A model generated the notes under the pieces. That model was not told the origin of the DNA and searched no databases. It saw only the letters and a list, made by a program, of their open reading frames with translations. Position numbers and translations under genes: made by a program. Positions 13,468-15,185 of a stretch of DNA of 15,185 bases are shown in pieces. Each line of letters begins with the position of its first letter. The stretch's first letter is position 1. Source of the DNA: Chitinophagaceae bacterium (GTDB lineage Bacteria; Bacteroidota; Bacteroidia; Chitinophagales; Chitinophagaceae); NCBI GenBank assembly GCA_023251285.1, contig JAHEZB010000012.1, positions 1 to 15,185 of the forward strand, written 5' to 3'.

Positions 13468-14397
13468 TTATTTCAAGCCTAATTTTTCTAAAAGAATTTT
13501 TGCCATTTTATATAATGCTTCATGCGAATAACCCGCAATATGGGGTGTCAGAATTACGTTTGGTTGAGTCACCAGCCAGTTTAATTGTTGGTTTTCTTCT
13601 TTGTTATAAGTTTCCAATCTTTCATTCTCCATCACATCCAATCCTGCGCCGGCAATCTTTTTATTTTTCAATGCAGCGATCAAAGCTGCAGTATCCGTTA
13701 CTTTGCCTCGACAGGTTGAAATAAAAAATGGCGCCCGGTCAAGAGAATTAAAGAAACGTTCGTTCGCCATATGTCTTGTTTCTTCAGTTAGTGGCACATG
13801 CAAAGTGATCACATCAGAATAGCGGCAAACCTGTTCAAAATTGGCTTCTTTAATATATCCGCCGCCGAAATCATACTTGTATTTGTCATATGCAAGAACC
13901 GTTACATTAAAAGATGACAACAGTCTCGCAACCGCCGAACCGGTATTTCCATAACCGATAATTCCAACTGTTTTCCCTTCCAGTTCTATCCCGCGGTTCG
14001 CGTCGCGGATCCATTTTCTATCTTTAATTTCTTCAAAGCTCGAAGAGATTTTATTCGTCAGGTTTAATATCAATCCCAGTGTATGCTCCGCTACCGCATT
14101 GCGGTTTCCTTCAGGGCTGCTCACGCAACGGATGCCTTTTGATTCCGCATAGGCCACATCAATTAATTCCATTCCGCTGCCGAGTCTGCCAATCCATTTT
14201 AAACGAATGGCTTTATCTATCAACGGCTTATCTATTGGCATCCTGGTCGTCACAATTAATCCCTCTGCCTGACTGATAATGCCACTCAATTCTTCATAAT
14301 TGATTTTTTCGGCAAAAAGAACTGAGTAGCCTTTGTGCTGCAAGGTGTCCGTTAAATAATTATGTGCCTTTGATGTTATAATTACCTGCTTGTTCAA
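13468..14397 (-). CDS. D-isomer-specific 2-hydroxyacid dehydrogenase
   Basis: An NAD-dependent oxidoreductase of the phosphoglycerate dehydrogenase/D-lactate type, 309 residues, cytosolic. The Rossmann loop GYGNTG is at 148-153, with Asp171 at the end of the next strand favouring NAD over NADP. The catalytic trio aligns as Arg230 (CRGKV), Glu259 (DVMENE) and His286 (TPHIAG). The Glu-His spacing is four residues longer than in E. coli SerA because of an insertion around 262-273 ([12 protein letters not shown]). No C-terminal ACT domain is present, so if it is a phosphoglycerate dehydrogenase it is the short type; the substrate is not determined. The only start fitting the N-terminus is a TTG ([10 protein letters not shown]), since an in-frame stop lies shortly upstream. 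A terminator follows; RidA lies 220 bp upstream. Confidence 0.9.
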   Translation of the reverse strand: MNKQVIITSKAHNYLTDTLQHKGYSVLFAEKINYEELSGIISQAEGLIVTTRMPIDKPLIDKAIRLKWIGRLGSGMELIDVAYAESKGIRCVSSPEGNRNAVAEHTLGLILNLTNKISSSFEEIKDRKWIRDANRGIELEGKTVGIIGYGNTGSAVARLLSSFNVTVLAYDKYKYDFGGGYIKEANFEQVCRYSDVITLHVPLTEETRHMANERFFNSLDRAPFFISTCRGKVTDTAALIAALKNKKIAGAGLDVMENERLETYNKEENQQLNWLVTQPNVILTPHIAGYSHEALYKMAKILLEKLGLK

Positions 14398-14518
14398 TTT
14401 TATTTGCTTTTATTCCTGTTTCTCATTGATCTTCCTGAATTTATCTTACACTTCCATTACCGATCGCTAACCGCAAACTCGTATTATTTGTTTGTTTATT
14501 GAAGAATTGTGTTCTTAA

Positions 14519-14618
14519 TTGAACATTGAATCTTGCATATTTTCCCATGCGAATATTGAGCCTTGAACATTGAATATTGCTTATTTTGTTTCATTTCAAC
14601 CTTCAACCTTAAACCTTC
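14519..14618. repeat. Degenerate 7-bp-period tract 3' of ridA
   Basis: Heptamers TTGAACA (14519), TTGAATC (14526) and TTGCATA (14533) are followed by a short diverged section with a phase shift. A second run stays in strict 7-bp phase from 14556 to the RidA stop: TTGAGCC, TTGAACA, TTGAATA and TTGCTTA, later AACCTTC and AACCTTA. The unit changes from TTGAA-type to AACCTT-type without losing phase. The rest of this gap, 14398-14518, holds no gene or clear terminator that I can see. Confidence 0.75.
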
Positions 14619-14998
14619 TAAACAATCGCAATCATACTAATTTCCACATTCACATCTTTCGGCAGGGTTTTCACAGCTACCGTTTCCCGTGCAGGAAAAT
14701 CCTTATCAAAATACTTTCCATATTCTGTATTTACTTCCGCAAAAAAACTCATTTCTTTTAAAAAAATAGTTGTTTTAACTACATGCCCGAAATCCATTCC
14801 GGCTTCTTCCAATAATGCTTTTAAATTTTCCATTACCTGTGCAGTTTCTTCAGTAATATTTGCGTTTTTAAGATCCGATGTTCCCGGGATTAACGCTACT
14901 TGTCCTGATAAAAATAAAAATCCTCCTGCTTTTACTGCCTGGCTGTATGGACCAATTGGTGCGGGAGCTTTTGTTGTGTTGATAATTGCTTTATCCAT
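14618..14998 (-). CDS. ridA: RidA family reactive enamine/imine deaminase
   Basis: RidA hydrolyses reactive 2-aminoacrylate and related enamines made by PLP enzymes, protecting the cell; it acts as a cytosolic trimer. The 126-residue product has normal length. The motif APAPIGPYSQAVKAGGFLFL is at 11-30, including Tyr18. SGQVALIPGT follows at 31-40. The substrate carboxylate-binding Arg104 is in FPARETVAV, and Glu119 is in VNVEISMIAIV, matching the Arg and Glu of canonical RidA. This supports real deaminase activity rather than one of the divergent Rid subfamilies. The start ATG at 14996-14998 is conventional. The heptamer tract abuts the stop codon. It may be transcribed with the dehydrogenase 220 bp downstream, but nothing in the gap settles that. 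Confidence 0.94.
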   Translation of the reverse strand: MDKAIINTTKAPAPIGPYSQAVKAGGFLFLSGQVALIPGTSDLKNANITEETAQVMENLKALLEEAGMDFGHVVKTTIFLKEMSFFAEVNTEYGKYFDKDFPARETVAVKTLPKDVNVEISMIAIV

Positions 14999-15055
14999 GT
15001 TTAAGTTTTTTTAAAAGGCATTAAAGTTGCAAAACTTTCCATCAACTAACAAACC

Positions 15056-15063
15056 TATTTTTG
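15056..15063 (+). promoter_or_regulatory. Possible -7 element of the truncated gene
   Basis: TATTTTTG matches TAnnTTTG exactly, 14 nt before the ATG at 15078, implying a leader of only about ten nucleotides. No TTTG is found about 19 nt upstream, so the promoter is only half supported. Confidence 0.45.
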
Positions 15064-15077
15064 CAAAAAAATAAAGC

Positions 15078-15185
15078 ATGAAGATTTTTGTATATGGAAA
15101 TGAAGAACAACAAAACGAAATTGTATCCAATTTTCCGGCGGCTGATTTTATCTTCAGTTTCAAAAACAGACTTCCCGAAAGTGAC
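15078..15185 (+). CDS. 5' end of an unidentified gene, cut by the window edge
   Basis: An ATG opens a frame that stays open for 36 codons to the end of the window (MKIFVYGNEEQQNEIVSNFP and onward). A hydrophobic strand KIFVYG at 2-7, then a polar helix, could be the start of a Rossmann-type nucleotide-binding fold, but too little is present to name a family. It is divergent from ridA with 79 bp between starts, and a -7-like box lies 14 nt upstream, supporting a genuine start. Confidence 0.6.
   Translation, partial: MKIFVYGNEEQQNEIVSNFPAADFIFSFKNRLPESD

Noticed and set aside
13440..13724. 94-codon plus-strand frame inside the dehydrogenase gene
   Set aside because: It overlaps the terminator and the catalytic region of the dehydrogenase on the other strand, and has no recognisable features.

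Overview
The window looks like ordinary chromosomal DNA of a Bacteroidota bacterium, probably near Chitinophagaceae (placement inferred from content, not from a search). The support is a run of genes typical of the phylum (bamD, rpoZ, coaBC, a DUF4835/PorD-like gene, a DUF4296 lipoprotein), an OmpA-type protein with calcium-binding Asp repeats, a textbook Bacteroidota promoter (TTTG, 19 nt, TAnnTTTG) in front of that gene, AT-rich sequence, and an almost complete lack of Shine-Dalgarno sequences.

Layout. 195-1488: pyrE (minus) and a NUDIX hydrolase (plus), divergent and only 22 bp apart. 1566-5147, minus strand: a class I methyltransferase behind recJ, then a long-chain polyprenyl diphosphate synthase; between the last two lies a REP/MITE-like double hairpin. 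5357-7056, plus: an OmpA-family outer-membrane protein as a self-contained unit with its own promoter and terminator. 7151-8288: bamD and rpoZ overlapping by 32 nt, closed by a terminator. 8384-12356: coaBC, the DUF4835 gene and the DUF4296 lipoprotein overlap end to end, followed by the two subunits of a succinyl-CoA:3-ketoacid CoA-transferase. 12405-14998, minus: HIT protein, greA, a D-2-hydroxyacid dehydrogenase and RidA. A truncated plus-strand gene starts at 15078.

The genes are housekeeping: pyrimidine synthesis, DNA repair, isoprenoid side chains, outer-membrane assembly, transcription (omega, GreA), coenzyme A synthesis, ketoacid/CoA metabolism and enamine detoxification. I see no phage, IS, toxin-antitoxin, CRISPR or defence genes, and no previously undescribed multi-gene system.

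The unusual material is between genes. An exact array of twelve 8-bp units (TTCACATN) sits between scoA and scoB. Three degenerate 7-bp-period tracts of different sequence lie just 3' of stop codons (methyltransferase, greA, RidA). A paired-hairpin element lies between recJ and the polyprenyl synthase. The 8-bp array, the greA tract and a terminator each lie inside an open extension of a gene start, so naive start calls for scoB, the HIT gene and greA would be wrong; corrected starts are given.
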